Assembly: GCF_002810445.1 (NCBI RefSeq)
Contig: NZ_NEXS01000008.1
Location: forward strand, 150,876-214,875
Length of the DNA stretch: 64,000 bases
Source of the DNA: Advenella sp. S44
Lineage (GTDB): Bacteria > Pseudomonadota > Gammaproteobacteria > Burkholderiales > Burkholderiaceae_B
Direction of reading: 5' to 3'
The notes beneath the pieces were generated by a model. It had not been told where the DNA came from. It worked only from the letters and a program-made list of their open reading frames with translations, and made no database searches. Positions 38,384 to 48,541 of the stretch are shown piece by piece. Position 1 is the stretch's first letter. Each line of letters begins with the position of its first letter. The position numbers and the translations under genes are program-made.

Positions 38384-39152
38384 TCACGCCCAGAAGCGCT
38401 GCATCAGGAATCGGATGACCATGACAAAACAGACCACCACAATCAGCGGGCGGATCAGGCGGGAACCGTGTTTGACGGCGACCAGCGAACCGGACACCGA
38501 ACCCACGACCTGGCCGCAGATCATGACCGCCCCCACAAGCCACAGGACTTGTCCGCCCACGACGAAAACCGCTACCGAGGCCACATTGCTGGCAAAGTTA
38601 AAAAGTCGTGCTGCTCCCGAGGCCTTGACGATGTGCATGCCGCGTAGCGTGATATTGGCCAGGGAAAAGAAGGAACCAGTGCCCGGACCAAAAAAACCGT
38701 CATAAAAGCCAATAGCCGGCACGACGCCGAAGTCAAAAGGCTTTTGACCAACACGCGCCGCCCTTTCGGTTTGACCGGCCGATGGCGTAAACAAAAAATA
38801 CAGGCCAATGGCCAGCAGCACAATGGGGACCAGGAAATCAAGCACACTGGGGTCGATCATCTGGATCAGTGCGGTGCCAAGACACGCACCGGCAAACGAC
38901 ATGAGGGCGGCCACACGCAACTGGCGTAAATTGATGACGCCCCTGCGCATCATTGTCAACGAAGAAGTGAAGGGTGCCAATACTGCCTTGCAGCTTGTTG
39001 GTAGCCAACACATTAAGGACAGGAAAACCCATGAGCATCATGACCGGGATGACGATAAGCCCGCCGCCTCCGGCCAGCGCATCGACAAAACCAGCCAGCA
39101 TGGCCACAAAAAACAGAATGAGAACAACATTCCAGCCCAGCTCTACTTCCAT
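38384..39152 (-). pseudogene. TSUP (TauE/SafE) family permease, frameshifted
   Basis: Two frames together give one about 255-residue sulfite-exporter/TSUP membrane protein. The N-terminal part runs from the ATG at 39152 (Met-Glu-Val-Glu, then Asp-Ala-Leu-Ala-Gly-Gly-Gly-Gly) to Thr-Asn-Lys-Leu-Gln-Gly-Ser-Ile-Gly-Thr. The expected continuation Phe-Thr-Ser-Ser-Leu is in another frame, from there to 38384. The total of 769 bases is one more than a multiple of three. Removing one base of the GGG run at 38972-38974 joins the frames exactly. This is either a recent mutation or a sequencing error; the rest of the gene looks intact. Confidence 0.85.
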
Positions 39153-39372
39153 CTTGCATATCCCGTCCACCCTTGTTCGTACACACCGGACTGGCGGGGA
39201 TGGAACATGATCAGGCCGGCGTCTGAAACTATACCGGAAAACGCGCTCATCCAATGTAAAATGTGCGCAACACTTTTGACGGGACGCGCCGGCGAGCACC
39301 GTGTTGCCCGCCTGCCTGCCGTTTTTTTCAACTTGCCTGCTTCAAGCCAGGCATTTACCAGGAACTTGCCGT

Positions 39373-39762
39373 ATGTCCGGTTATATGATGGTCAAACATT
39401 CTCACATGACACTCGCCGTTCTGAGTCTGTTGTTTTTTATCTTGCGCGCAGGCTGGGCGATCTCGGGTTCGGGGCTGCTGACCCGACCCTTCGTTCGCAT
39501 CGCCCCCCATGTCATTGATACCTTGCTGGTGGCCTGTGGCCTCTACCTGGTATTTTTTATCGGCATGCAGCCGTTCGTTGTAGCCAAGCTGATCGGACTG
39601 GTACTGTATATCGTGCTGGGTACAATGGCCATCAAACGCGCACCCACTGCGCGACAGCGAGCCGTGTACGCCGTGCTTGCCGTGCTAACGTTTGCCTATA
39701 TCATGGGTGCAGCCATCCGGCATAGTCCCTGGTCCTGGTTCAGTGCCACGCTGGGCACCTGA
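39373..39762 (+). CDS. SirB-like small membrane protein
   Basis: A 129-residue, four-helix inner-membrane protein of the SirB family. It has the typical Lys-His-x-His-Met-Thr-Leu-Ala-Val-Leu-Ser N-terminus, Phe-Ile-Leu-Arg, Pro-His-Val-Ile-Asp-Thr and Lys-Leu-Ile-Gly-Leu motifs. Biochemical function is not established. The start at 39373 has AGGAA upstream; an alternative is the Met at 39385. Confidence 0.85.
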   Translation: MSGYMMVKHSHMTLAVLSLLFFILRAGWAISGSGLLTRPFVRIAPHVIDTLLVACGLYLVFFIGMQPFVVAKLIGLVLYIVLGTMAIKRAPTARQRAVYAVLAVLTFAYIMGAAIRHSPWSWFSATLGT

Positions 39763-39918
39763 GCCGATCCAGACAATTGCAAAACCGATAGGCAGCCTTG
39801 AAAGTCACACGTTCAGAGCAGTGAATGGACGCAGTGCTTGAATTGGCTGGCGTGGATTGGATAACGAAGACAGGGCCGGCATGAGCGGCCGGCGGCCCTT
39901 CTGGATCGTGAAGGCGGT

Positions 39919-40389
39919 CTAGCCTAATTGCAGGCTCATCGTACGATGCGGGATACCTGCATCCATGTAAACATCGCCTTCAGCCACGAAACCGTAACGC
40001 GCATAAAACCCCAGCGCGTGAACCTGGGCGCTCAGAACCACCTCTGCGTCGCCCCGCTCGCGCGCGGCCTGGATCAGCCGCTGTAGCACCTGCCCGCCAA
40101 GGCCGGTGCCTCTTGCCATTTTGCGCACCGCCATGCGGCCGATATGCCCGTCGGGCAGCAACCGTCCAGTGGCAACAGGCGTCTGGTTCGCATCATAGGC
40201 AACGGCGTGAATGCATTGCACATCCATCTCGTCCATTTCCAGCTCCGGGGGCACCTGCTGCTCGATCACGAACACTTCGTGGCGGATAATGTACGCATGA
40301 TCGCTGAGTAAATCCCAATTGCCGACCCGCAGGACAGGGGTTCCTGCATCGGGGACCTCTTTTGGCTCATTGTGTTCTTGCGATGTCAT
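39919..40389 (-). CDS. GNAT-family N-acetyltransferase (ElaA-like)
   Basis: A 156-residue acetyltransferase. It shows Arg-x-Glu-Val-Phe-Val-Ile-Glu-Gln early, as in ElaA and similar small GNATs, then the acetyl-CoA loop Arg-Gly-Thr-Gly-Leu-Gly and Ala-Leu-Gly-Phe-Tyr-Ala-Arg-Tyr-Gly-Phe. Substrate unknown. The start was set at 40389 because GGAG is six bases upstream; TTG at 40401 and ATG at 40392 are also in frame. It follows the ABC transporter gene closely and is probably co-transcribed. Confidence 0.88.
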   Translation of the reverse strand: MTSQEHNEPKEVPDAGTPVLRVGNWDLLSDHAYIIRHEVFVIEQQVPPELEMDEMDVQCIHAVAYDANQTPVATGRLLPDGHIGRMAVRKMARGTGLGGQVLQRLIQAARERGDAEVVLSAQVHALGFYARYGFVAEGDVYMDAGIPHRTMSLQLG

Positions 40390-40403
40390 CATTAGCTCCA
40401 AAA

Positions 40404-42209
40404 TCAGGACTGCGCCGGCGCCGTGTCTATCGGCTTACTGTACCAAGTGCCATCACCATTCAAGTGCAGCAGATGCGTGTGCTGAGGGATCAGCGTACTG
40501 CGATGGCCGACACTGATCAGTTTCAGATCGGGCAACCGCTCGTGAACCAGGCGGTACATGGCGTCTTCCAGGCCCTCGTCCATGGCCGAAGTGGCTTCAT
40601 CAATGAATGCAGCGCAAGGCGCGGCCAGCAGCAAACGGGCAAAGGCAACCCGCTGCTGCTCACCCAGGGACAACGTATGCGACCAGCTAACCGTTTCCTC
40701 TATTCGCGGCTGCAGGTGAGCCAGATGGACATCCAGCAGCGCCTGGCGACCTTTTTCCAGGCCATCCGCAGGCACGGCATGCGGATAATAAAGCGCTTCG
40801 AGCAGCGTTCCTTCCGGTACATAAGGTTTTTGCGACAGGAACAGAATATCGTCTTGCGGACGGACAATCCTGCCGCTGGAGTACGGCCAAAGGCCTGCTA
40901 CCGCACGCAAAATAGTGGTTTTGCCTGAACCCGAGGGGCCCTGCAATAGCCATGACTGGCCTTTTTCCACGCGCATATCAAGATCGTTGACCAGTTCCTG
41001 ACCCAGCGGCGTGCGAATGCTCACGCCCTCCAGCAGGACGGTTTCTCCCTCTTGCTTGACGTCAGGCAATGGCAGAGAATCGGCGTTTTCAATATTGGTC
41101 AGAAAACCGTGCAAACGGTTCAGCGTGGCGCGGTAACCAGCGAAGGTATCGTAGGCGTTACGAAAGAACGACAAATTATCATGCAGCGTGCCAAAGGCCT
41201 GGGCACTCTGGGTCATCGCGCCAAGCGTAATCTGCTCAGAAAAAAACCGCGGCGCCTGAATAATAAACGGAAAAATGACCGCCGTCTGCGAAACAAAAAA
41301 GTTAAACCCCTGGAATTTGACGCTGCGATGCACAATCGCCCATACATTGCTGATAATCTGCCGAAAACGGCCCATCAGCTTGCCCATTTCAATCCTTTCG
41401 CCTTTGTAGAACGCAATGCTCTCGGCGTACTCTCTGACGCGCACCAGGGAATACCGATAATCCGCGTTGAACTTTTCGTCAAGAAAGTTCAGCAGGATGA
41501 GCGGGCGCCCAATGCGAAACGCAAACACGGTGGCGATTAGGATATAGATAAACAGGGCAAAGACCATCCCGCGCGGAATGGTGACGCCCGCCAGCGTGAT
41601 ATCGCCGGATAGCGTCCACAGGATAATAGTAAAGGCCACAGCCGAGACCAGCGAACTGACCACGCCCAGGCAAAGATCCAGCGACACCGTCACAAAACTG
41701 GTAATGTCCTGCTGAATCCGCTGATCCGGGTTATCGGCCGGCGTGCTCAGGTAATGGGAACGGTAGTAGCTGGTATGCGTAAGCCATTTGGTCAGGAAGA
41801 CGTTATTGAGCGATTCGCGCCAGTTGATGGTAAACGCCTGCTGCAGATAAAAGGTGACCAGGGATCGCACAATATGAATGGCCGCCAGGATGGTAAACAC
41901 CCCCATCTGTATCCAGAAATTGGGCTCATCCAGCTTCTGCAGCGCGGTATACATGCTGTTATACCAATTGGAAAATAGCACGCTGACACGCACGCCCGAC
42001 AGGCTGAGCAGCAAAATGACGCTGAACATGAGAATGGGTCGTATAGAGCGCCGGGGGTTGAAATAATCGCCGGCCAGCTTCCAGAATTGTCGGCCCCAAT
42101 GGGTATAGCGGGTCAGCAGCCAGCCGGCCACAACAATAGCCAAAAACGAAATAACGTACGCCTGTATAAGCCAGAAGGCGCTGTCTCTTAATTCCTGACC
42201 CCAGTCCAT
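40404..42209 (-). CDS. ABC transporter, SbmA/BacA-YddA-like fused permease-ATPase
   Basis: A 601-residue protein with a transmembrane domain of the SbmA/BacA-like (ABC_membrane_2) type in residues ~1-340, including Asn-Trp-Arg-Glu-Ser-Leu and Asn-Pro-Asp-Gln-Arg-Ile. A C-terminal ATPase follows (Walker A Gly-Pro-Ser-Gly-Ser-Gly-Lys-Thr, signature Leu-Ser-Leu-Gly-Glu-Gln-Gln-Arg, Walker B Ala-Ala-Phe-Ile-Asp-Glu). This architecture matches E. coli YddA and Rhizobium/Mycobacterium relatives linked to peptide or cobalamin transport. The substrate here is unknown. Confidence 0.92.
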   Translation of the reverse strand: MDWGQELRDSAFWLIQAYVISFLAIVVAGWLLTRYTHWGRQFWKLAGDYFNPRRSIRPILMFSVILLLSLSGVRVSVLFSNWYNSMYTALQKLDEPNFWIQMGVFTILAAIHIVRSLVTFYLQQAFTINWRESLNNVFLTKWLTHTSYYRSHYLSTPADNPDQRIQQDITSFVTVSLDLCLGVVSSLVSAVAFTIILWTLSGDITLAGVTIPRGMVFALFIYILIATVFAFRIGRPLILLNFLDEKFNADYRYSLVRVREYAESIAFYKGERIEMGKLMGRFRQIISNVWAIVHRSVKFQGFNFFVSQTAVIFPFIIQAPRFFSEQITLGAMTQSAQAFGTLHDNLSFFRNAYDTFAGYRATLNRLHGFLTNIENADSLPLPDVKQEGETVLLEGVSIRTPLGQELVNDLDMRVEKGQSWLLQGPSGSGKTTILRAVAGLWPYSSGRIVRPQDDILFLSQKPYVPEGTLLEALYYPHAVPADGLEKGRQALLDVHLAHLQPRIEETVSWSHTLSLGEQQRVAFARLLLAAPCAAFIDEATSAMDEGLEDAMYRLVHERLPDLKLISVGHRSTLIPQHTHLLHLNGDGTWYSKPIDTAPAQS

Positions 42210-42415
42210 TCACACTCCTGTATCCTGGTTCGTGCACCACAGTGCGCAACCATTGAGCGCAGCATTCTGCAAAAAAGAGTCACTTTACCTTAACTGGCGG
42301 GGATACTGTCAATCTGTCAGTACATTAATGTAATAATTGTCACGCTGGCAGCGGCCCGAAACCCTGCAGATTTTATCTGCTACTATTTAAGGATCTCAAT
42401 AACTGGAGCCCCTTA

Positions 42416-43990
42416 ATGGAGCTGTTGCTTGACCCAAATATATGGGTAGGCTTGATCACGCTGATTGTATTGGAACTGGTGCTAGGCATAGACAACCTTG
42501 TCTTTATTGCCATCCTGGTAGATAAACTCCCACCCAGGCAACGTGACAAAGCTCGCATTACGGGACTGGCGCTTGCGCTGATCATGCGACTGCTGTTGCT
42601 ATCGGTCATGTCGTGGCTCATTAAACTGACAGCGCCGCTGTTTTCCATATACACGCTGTCGTTCTCCGGGCGTGACCTGATTCTGATTGCCGGCGGCTTT
42701 TTCCTGCTCTTTAAGGGCACGCTGGAATTGCACGAACGGCTTGAAGGCAAAGCCCGGCCCTCCTCCGGCCCGCGCGTGTATGCCAGCTTTGGCGTGATCG
42801 TCACTCAGATTATCGCCCTGGACGCCATTTTTTCTCTCGATTCTATTATTACCGCCGTCGGTATGGTCGATCACCTGCCCGTCATGTTTGCCGCGGTGAT
42901 CATTGCAATGGCCGTCATGCTGGTGGCGTCCAAGCCTTTGACCAGTTTTGTCAACCAACATCCGACTGTGGTGGTGCTGTGTCTGGGCTTTCTGCTGATG
43001 ATTGGCTTTTCGCTGCTGGCAGAAGGGTTTGGCGCCAAAGTGCCTAAGGGATATTTGTACGCCGCTATTGGCTTCTCGGTCATGATCGAAATATTCAACC
43101 AGATCGCGCGCCACAGCCTCAAGCGCTCAGAAGCCACCCGCCCCATGCGTGAGCGCACGGCCGAAGGGATTCTGCGCATGCTGGGCAAACGTCCACCCGA
43201 CGAAGCGCATATGGAAAACCCCAGCATGGAAGCCGAATTGCCTGTGGTATTCGAAGACGAAGAACGCTATATGGTCAGCGGCGTGCTCACGCTTGCCGAT
43301 CGCAGCATCCATTCGATCATGACACCCCGTTCGGATATTTCATGGATCAATATCGACGATGATATTGAAAAAATACGTGATGAAATCATCAACACGCCCC
43401 ATACCTTCTTTCCGATTTGTCGCGGGGCGCTGGACGAGATCATCGGCGTCGGACGGGCACGCGACCTGATTGCAGACATCCTGACCGAACGCCGGATCAA
43501 CGTCAAAAAACTGCGCAAGCCGCTGGTTGTGCCCGAATCCATCAATATCCTGACGCTGATACAAACGCTTAAGGAAAGCCGTGGCCAGCTGGTGGTTATT
43601 ACTGACGAGTTCGGCGCGATCGAGGGCCTGGTCACCCCCATGGATGTGTTCGAAGCCATTGCCGGGGAGTTCCCCGATGAAGATGAAACGCCCGATATTG
43701 TGGAACTGGGAGAGGGTCGCTGGATGATCGACGGTGCAGCCGACCTGCGTCATCTGGAACAGATCCTGAACATCGATGGCCTATACGACGACAATGAAGA
43801 AACAGCCACACTGGCCGGTTATCTGTTGCGGCAGTTTGACCGGCTTGCCGAACCGGGCGATGTCTTCGAGCTGGACCGTGGTCCAATCAAAACCATATTC
43901 AAGGTGGTGGCTCTGGACGGCCGGCGCATTGGCCAGGTCAGCGTGGAGCAGCATCGTGAAAGAGATCCCGAGGAAATGCTCGATGCCTAG
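42416..43990 (+). CDS. TerC-CBS-CorC fusion membrane protein
   Basis: A 524-residue protein combining a TerC-type membrane domain (about 1-235, with Glu-Leu-Val-Leu-Gly-Ile-Asp-Asn in helix 1-2), paired CBS domains (about 290-420) and a CorC/HlyC transporter-associated domain (about 435-520). The layout matches E. coli YegH/YoaE. Members are linked to metal-ion (for example manganese) homeostasis, but no direct role is proven here. It has its own terminator and diverges from the ABC transporter gene. Confidence 0.92.
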   Translation: MELLLDPNIWVGLITLIVLELVLGIDNLVFIAILVDKLPPRQRDKARITGLALALIMRLLLLSVMSWLIKLTAPLFSIYTLSFSGRDLILIAGGFFLLFKGTLELHERLEGKARPSSGPRVYASFGVIVTQIIALDAIFSLDSIITAVGMVDHLPVMFAAVIIAMAVMLVASKPLTSFVNQHPTVVVLCLGFLLMIGFSLLAEGFGAKVPKGYLYAAIGFSVMIEIFNQIARHSLKRSEATRPMRERTAEGILRMLGKRPPDEAHMENPSMEAELPVVFEDEERYMVSGVLTLADRSIHSIMTPRSDISWINIDDDIEKIRDEIINTPHTFFPICRGALDEIIGVGRARDLIADILTERRINVKKLRKPLVVPESINILTLIQTLKESRGQLVVITDEFGAIEGLVTPMDVFEAIAGEFPDEDETPDIVELGEGRWMIDGAADLRHLEQILNIDGLYDDNEETATLAGYLLRQFDRLAEPGDVFELDRGPIKTIFKVVALDGRRIGQVSVEQHRERDPEEMLDA

Positions 43991-44058
43991 GCTTGGTACA
44001 GGCCGCGGTGGCTGTCGACGTTAGCCAATTGTTTTATAAACTTATTACCCGATATACC

Positions 44059-44087
44059 AGGCCCGCTGCTGCGGGCCTTAACTTTTT
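44059..44087 (+). terminator. Intrinsic terminator after the TerC/CorC gene
   Basis: AGGCCCGC and GCGGGCCT pair perfectly around TGCT, followed by TTAACTTTTTG. The remaining spacer to 44322 shows two small inverted repeats (CAGGA/TCCTG and TTGCGC/GCGCAA) and should hold the sbp promoter, presumably under CysB control as in other sulfate-uptake operons; no CysB site can be defined by eye. Confidence 0.75.
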
Positions 44088-44322
44088 GCGCGCTCATCTC
44101 CCATCACAAATGAAATAAACTCAGGAGACGCGCCTTGTCTGGAGTGGCCGCAGGATTTGTCCTGCATTCGTTGCGCGCAATTTATTTATTGCGGCGTCCT
44201 TTATATTGTTCAGACGCATATCATTATCAGAATTTAATCGTTCACCGCGGCGGCCCGGTTCTCTACACTGAACCCACTTGCAATATTGCGCTCTCTTAAT
44301 CCCGATAGATACAGGCCCGCCC

Positions 44323-45339
44323 ATGATTCCACGTTCAAAACTGCTTCGCACTCTTTCCATTGCTGCCCTTGCGCTCACCGGCCTGTGTCATGCGACGTAT
44401 GCGAAGGACATCACCTTGCTGAATGTGTCCTATGATCCCACTCGGGAGCTGTATCAGGAAATTGATGCTGCTTTTGCCAGGCAATGGCAAGAGAAAACCG
44501 GCGACAGGCTGATCATCAAGCAGTCGCACGGCGGCTCCGGGTCCCAGGCGCGTTCCGTGGACAACGGACTGGACGCTGATGTGGTCACCCTGGCGCTGGC
44601 CATCGATATCAATACCATCGCTCGCAAGAGCAAGCGTATCAATGCAGACTGGGAAAAACAATTTCCTCACAATAGCACCCCCTTTACCTCGACCATTGTG
44701 TTTCTGGTGCGCAAGGACAATCCCAAAGGCATCAAAGACTGGGGCGACTTGATCAAGCCTGACGTTCAAGTTATCACGCCCAATCCCAAGACCTCTGGGG
44801 GCGCGCGCTGGAACTATCTGGCCGCCTATGCCTGGGCCAAGGCGCAGCCCGGCGCGACAGACGCATCGGCAAAACAGTATCTGAAGGAGCTATACAGCCA
44901 CGTCCCCGTACTGGATTCAGGCGCCCGAGGATCCACCTTGACGTTTGTGCAGAGGCAGATAGGTGACGTCTTGCTGGCCTGGGAAAACGAGGCATTCCTG
45001 GCGCAACGCGAACTGGGCCAGGGTCAGTTTGATATTGTCGTACCGTCGCTTTCGGTACTGGCCGAGCCGCCCGTAGCTCTCGTAGACAAGGTCGTCGACA
45101 AGCGCGGGACCCGTGAGGTGGCCAAGGCCTATTTGAATTTCCTGTATACCCCCCAAGCCCAGCGCATCGCGATCAAGAACTTCTACCGCCCGACTGATGC
45201 GAGCCTGGCCGACGAAGCCGGCAAACTTTTTCCCCCACTGAAAACCATCTCAATTGGTCAGTTGGGCGGCTGGGACGCGGTCAACCAAAAGCACTTTGCC
45301 GATGGTGCCATTTTTGATCAGATTTATCTGAAGAAATAA
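44323..45339 (+). CDS. sbp: Periplasmic sulfate-binding protein
   Basis: A 338-residue sulfate/thiosulfate receptor for the CysTWA importer. A signal peptide ends at Thr-Tyr-Ala. The mature start [21 protein letters not shown], and [10 protein letters not shown] are hallmark Sbp motifs. The start at 44323 was chosen by the signal peptide; the frame extends 15 codons upstream. Confidence 0.94.
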   Translation: MIPRSKLLRTLSIAALALTGLCHATYAKDITLLNVSYDPTRELYQEIDAAFARQWQEKTGDRLIIKQSHGGSGSQARSVDNGLDADVVTLALAIDINTIARKSKRINADWEKQFPHNSTPFTSTIVFLVRKDNPKGIKDWGDLIKPDVQVITPNPKTSGGARWNYLAAYAWAKAQPGATDASAKQYLKELYSHVPVLDSGARGSTLTFVQRQIGDVLLAWENEAFLAQRELGQGQFDIVVPSLSVLAEPPVALVDKVVDKRGTREVAKAYLNFLYTPQAQRIAIKNFYRPTDASLADEAGKLFPPLKTISIGQLGGWDAVNQKHFADGAIFDQIYLKK

Positions 45340-45364
45340 TGTCCATTATTACTCTAATGCTGCA

Positions 45365-46201
45365 ATGACGCTTCTTCAAAAACAATATTCAGTCCTGCCC
45401 GGCTTTGGTATGACGCTGGGCATTACGCTTCTCTGGCTCAGTCTGGTCGTCATGATTCCGTTTGCGGTTCTGTTCGGCTGGACTGCGCAACTGGGCGTTG
45501 GCGGCTTTATCAATGCGATCTGGAGCGAACGGGTGATCCACTCGCTGTACGTGACCTTCGGCTCGTCGCTGATTGCCGTGCTGATTAACGTGGTCTTTGG
45601 CCTGGTCACTGCCTGGGTGCTGGTCAGATATACGTTCCCGGGCAAAAAAATCGTTGACGCGTTCATCGATCTGCCCTTTGCCCTGCCCACTGCGGTTGCC
45701 GGCATTGCGCTGACCACGCTGTATGCGCCCAATGGCATGCTGGGCAGCTTGCTGGCCTCACTGGGCATCCGGGTAGCCTACACGCCAACCGGCATTGTTA
45801 TTGCCCTGATTTTTATCAGTCTTCCCTTCATCGTGCGCACCGTACAGCCTGTCCTGGAAGATCTGGAGCCGGAACTGGAAGATGCGGCTACCTGCCTTGG
45901 TGCCAGCCGCTGGCAAATTTTTGCCCGGGTTATTTTCCCGGCCATCGCGCCGGCCCTGCTCACCGGCGCGGCCATGGCCTTTGCCCGGGCCGCTGGTGAA
46001 TATGGTTCAGTGATTTTCATTGCGGGTAACATTCCCCTGGTCTCGGAAATTACACCCTTGCTGATTACCGCCAAACTGGAGCAGTCTGATTACGCAGGCG
46101 CCACAGCGCTCGCCGTGCTGATGCTGATGATTTCCTTTCTGGTCCTGCTGCTGATCAATCTGATCCAGCGCTGGAATAACAAGCGTAACGGCATGAACTG
46201 A
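45365..46201 (+). CDS. cysT: Sulfate/thiosulfate ABC permease CysT
   Basis: A 278-residue, about six-helix inner-membrane permease of the sulfate importer. The EAA motif (Glu-Asp-Ala-Ala-Thr-Cys-Leu-Gly-Ala-Ser) and Leu-Pro-Phe-Ala-Leu-Pro-Thr-Ala-Val-Ala-Gly are clear. It follows sbp by 25 bases and precedes cysW by 10. Confidence 0.95.
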   Translation: MTLLQKQYSVLPGFGMTLGITLLWLSLVVMIPFAVLFGWTAQLGVGGFINAIWSERVIHSLYVTFGSSLIAVLINVVFGLVTAWVLVRYTFPGKKIVDAFIDLPFALPTAVAGIALTTLYAPNGMLGSLLASLGIRVAYTPTGIVIALIFISLPFIVRTVQPVLEDLEPELEDAATCLGASRWQIFARVIFPAIAPALLTGAAMAFARAAGEYGSVIFIAGNIPLVSEITPLLITAKLEQSDYAGATALAVLMLMISFLVLLLINLIQRWNNKRNGMN

Positions 46202-46211
46202 AGACGCAAAC

Positions 46212-47126
46212 ATGAACACAAATTTTACCCGCACCGAAAAATCATGGCTGCGTTATCTGCTAACAGCAATTACGCTTGTCTTTATCGGCCTGTTTATCGC
46301 CCTGCCCATGTTCCTGGTCTTTACAGAAGCGTTCAGCAAAGGCTGGGCATTTTACCGGCAGACATTGAGTGAGCCCGACGCGCGGTCTGCCATTTTCCTG
46401 ACGATACTGACCGCCACCATTGCTGTCCCCTTGAATGTCATTTTTGGTGTCGCCGCCGCCTGGGCCATTGCCCGCTTCAATTTCCGCGGCAAAAGCTTTT
46501 TGATTACGCTCATTGACCTGCCTTTCTCGGTTTCGCCCGTTGTGGCCGGACTGATGTACCTGCTGCTCTTTGGCAACCAGACCGCGCTGGGGATATGGCT
46601 GGACGCCCATGATCTGAAAATTATTTTTGCCGTCCCAGGCATTGTGCTGGCTACCACTTTTGTCACCTTCCCTTTCGTTGCCCGCGAGCTTATTCCACTG
46701 ATGCAGTCGCAAGGCGCTGACGAGGAACAGGCGGCGCTGGTACTGGGCGCAAGTGGTTTGCAGACATTATGGCATGTGACTTTGCCGAACATCAAATGGG
46801 GCCTGTTGTATGGCGTCATTTTGACCAACGCCCGGGCCATGGGGGAATTTGGCGCAGTCAGCGTCATTTCGGGCCACATTCGCGGCGTCACGAACACGAT
46901 CCCGCTGCATGTGGAAATTCTTTATAACGAATTCAATATTGCCGGGGCGTTTGTATGCGCATCAGTGCTTGCGCTACTGGCAGTCGTGACCTTGGTCCTG
47001 AAGTCTTTCATCGAGTGGCGTCAGTATCGCTCACACCAGCAATCGCTGCGGCGCAGCAGCGACCCACTGAAATCTCGGACCGCCGATCCGCAGATCGGCG
47101 CTCGCGCCGCGATGAATCCGGGCTGA
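46212..47126 (+). CDS. cysW: Sulfate/thiosulfate ABC permease CysW
   Basis: A 304-residue permease partner of CysT with [11 protein letters not shown], an EAA-type loop ([10 protein letters not shown]), and [11 protein letters not shown]. The last ~30 residues are a polar, Arg/Ser-rich tail that most CysW proteins have in shorter form. Confidence 0.95.
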   Translation: MNTNFTRTEKSWLRYLLTAITLVFIGLFIALPMFLVFTEAFSKGWAFYRQTLSEPDARSAIFLTILTATIAVPLNVIFGVAAAWAIARFNFRGKSFLITLIDLPFSVSPVVAGLMYLLLFGNQTALGIWLDAHDLKIIFAVPGIVLATTFVTFPFVARELIPLMQSQGADEEQAALVLGASGLQTLWHVTLPNIKWGLLYGVILTNARAMGEFGAVSVISGHIRGVTNTIPLHVEILYNEFNIAGAFVCASVLALLAVVTLVLKSFIEWRQYRSHQQSLRRSSDPLKSRTADPQIGARAAMNPG

Positions 47127-47223
47127 GACAGGACACCGGCGCCGGCGTTCACTTGCGTTGCCATTGCCGGATCAATCAATATGCAGCGGCAACGACAACC
47201 GCAATCAGAAAAAGGAACGTATT

Positions 47224-48306
47224 GTGAGTATTGAAGTTCGTCATATCACAAAGAAATTTGGTGACTTTACCGCACTGGCGGACATCAACCTGCAGATCCA
47301 GAGTGGTCAATTGCTGGCATTGCTGGGCCCATCAGGCTGCGGCAAAACCACGTTACTCAAGATTGTCGCCGGCCTGGAACAACCCGACTCAGGCCAGTTG
47401 CTGTTTGAAGGCGTAGATGCAACCGACAAGCACGTCACTGAACGTGGAATTGGTTTTGTATTCCAGCATTACGCCCTGTTCCGCCATATGACGGTGTTCG
47501 ACAATATTGCTTTCGGCCTGACGGTCAAGCCAAGGCGCATCCGGCCATCGAAGGCGCAAATTCATGACAAAGTACACCGTCTGCTGAAAATGGTGCAGCT
47601 TGACTGGCTGGCCGACGCCTATCCCAGCCAATTATCGGGCGGCCAGCGTCAGCGAATCGCGCTGGCCCGCTCGCTGGCCGTGGAGCCGCAGGTGTTGCTA
47701 CTGGACGAACCGTTTGGTGCGCTGGATGCGCAGGTGCGCAAGGATCTGCGGCGCTGGCTGCGCCAGCTGCATGACGAAATCCACTTGACCAGCATTTTTG
47801 TGACGCATGACCAGGAAGAAGCGCTGGAAGTGGCAGATCGCGTCGTTGTCATGAATCATGGACATATCGAGCAGATCGGCACACCGGACCAGATCTATGA
47901 ACACCCCGCAAGCGCGTTTGTTACCCAATTTCTGGGCGACGTCAATTTGTTCCATGGCCGGATCCAGAACGAACAATTTACTCGTGGCAATTATATGCAG
48001 CCGCTGACACCGGACAATCTTCATGGAACGGCCAATGATGAAGTGACCGCATATATCCGCCCTCACGATATCGAACTGACCCAGGATGCCAGTAATGCAC
48101 TGGAGCGTGGCACCATAGAACATGTTCACGCTGTCGGGCCGGTCGTGCGACTGGAGCTGGGCCGGGCCGGATCTGCAGACCCTATCGACGTTGTCATGAC
48201 GCGCGAACGTTATCGGCGGCTTGGGCTGAACCTGGGCGACACGGTTTACGTCAAACCTCGCAAGATGGCCGTTTTCGCCCGCAGCAAGGAACCGGCCGCT
48301 GCGTGA
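47224..48306 (+). CDS. cysA: Sulfate/thiosulfate importer ATPase CysA
   Basis: A 360-residue ABC ATPase. Walker A is Gly-Pro-Ser-Gly-Cys-Gly-Lys-Thr-Thr, the signature Leu-Ser-Gly-Gly-Gln-Arg-Gln-Arg, Walker B Leu-Leu-Leu-Asp-Glu-Pro-Phe, and a C-terminal TOBE-like regulatory domain starts near 240. The start is a GTG at 47224 with AAGGA eight bases upstream, where the conserved Ser-Ile-Glu-Val begins; the frame runs 22 unconserved codons further back. It closes the uptake operon. Confidence 0.94.
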   Translation: MSIEVRHITKKFGDFTALADINLQIQSGQLLALLGPSGCGKTTLLKIVAGLEQPDSGQLLFEGVDATDKHVTERGIGFVFQHYALFRHMTVFDNIAFGLTVKPRRIRPSKAQIHDKVHRLLKMVQLDWLADAYPSQLSGGQRQRIALARSLAVEPQVLLLDEPFGALDAQVRKDLRRWLRQLHDEIHLTSIFVTHDQEEALEVADRVVVMNHGHIEQIGTPDQIYEHPASAFVTQFLGDVNLFHGRIQNEQFTRGNYMQPLTPDNLHGTANDEVTAYIRPHDIELTQDASNALERGTIEHVHAVGPVVRLELGRAGSADPIDVVMTRERYRRLGLNLGDTVYVKPRKMAVFARSKEPAAA

Positions 48307-48339
48307 TGCGGTGGCCGCTGCAGGGTGCGGCGGCTGCGG

Positions 48340-48481
48340 CTCGATACGCCGACTGCTGCATGTTACGGATTGCCAGCCACTGTTCAGAGAGGACAGTCGG
48401 TCGCGATTCGCCAACCGCTGCGTATTACGTCCATCGTTGCTTGATATGCCGACCGTTGCTTGATACGTCGGTCGACCACTG
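48340..48481. repeat. Degenerate 19-bp tandem repeat between cysA and cysN
   Basis: The clearest units are CTCGATACGCCGACTGCTG (48340-48358), CGTATTACGTCCATCGTTG (48421-48439) and CTTGATATGCCGACCGTTG (48440-48458); a related 23-base unit follows at 48459-48481. Between 48359 and 48420 the copies are more diverged. The array lies between convergent genes. Confidence 0.65.
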
Positions 48482-48489
48482 CATAAAAC

Positions 48490-48515
48490 ACCGGCCGCTT
48501 CAGGCAGCGGCCGGT
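48490..48515 (-). terminator. Probable terminator of the cysHDN transcript
   Basis: ACCGGCCGCT pairs perfectly with AGCGGCCGGT around a six-base loop; the minus strand continues GTTTTATG after the stem. It may also stop cysA transcription weakly. Confidence 0.6.
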
Positions 48516-48541
48516 TCGTACACGCAAATCGGCGAAGAACG

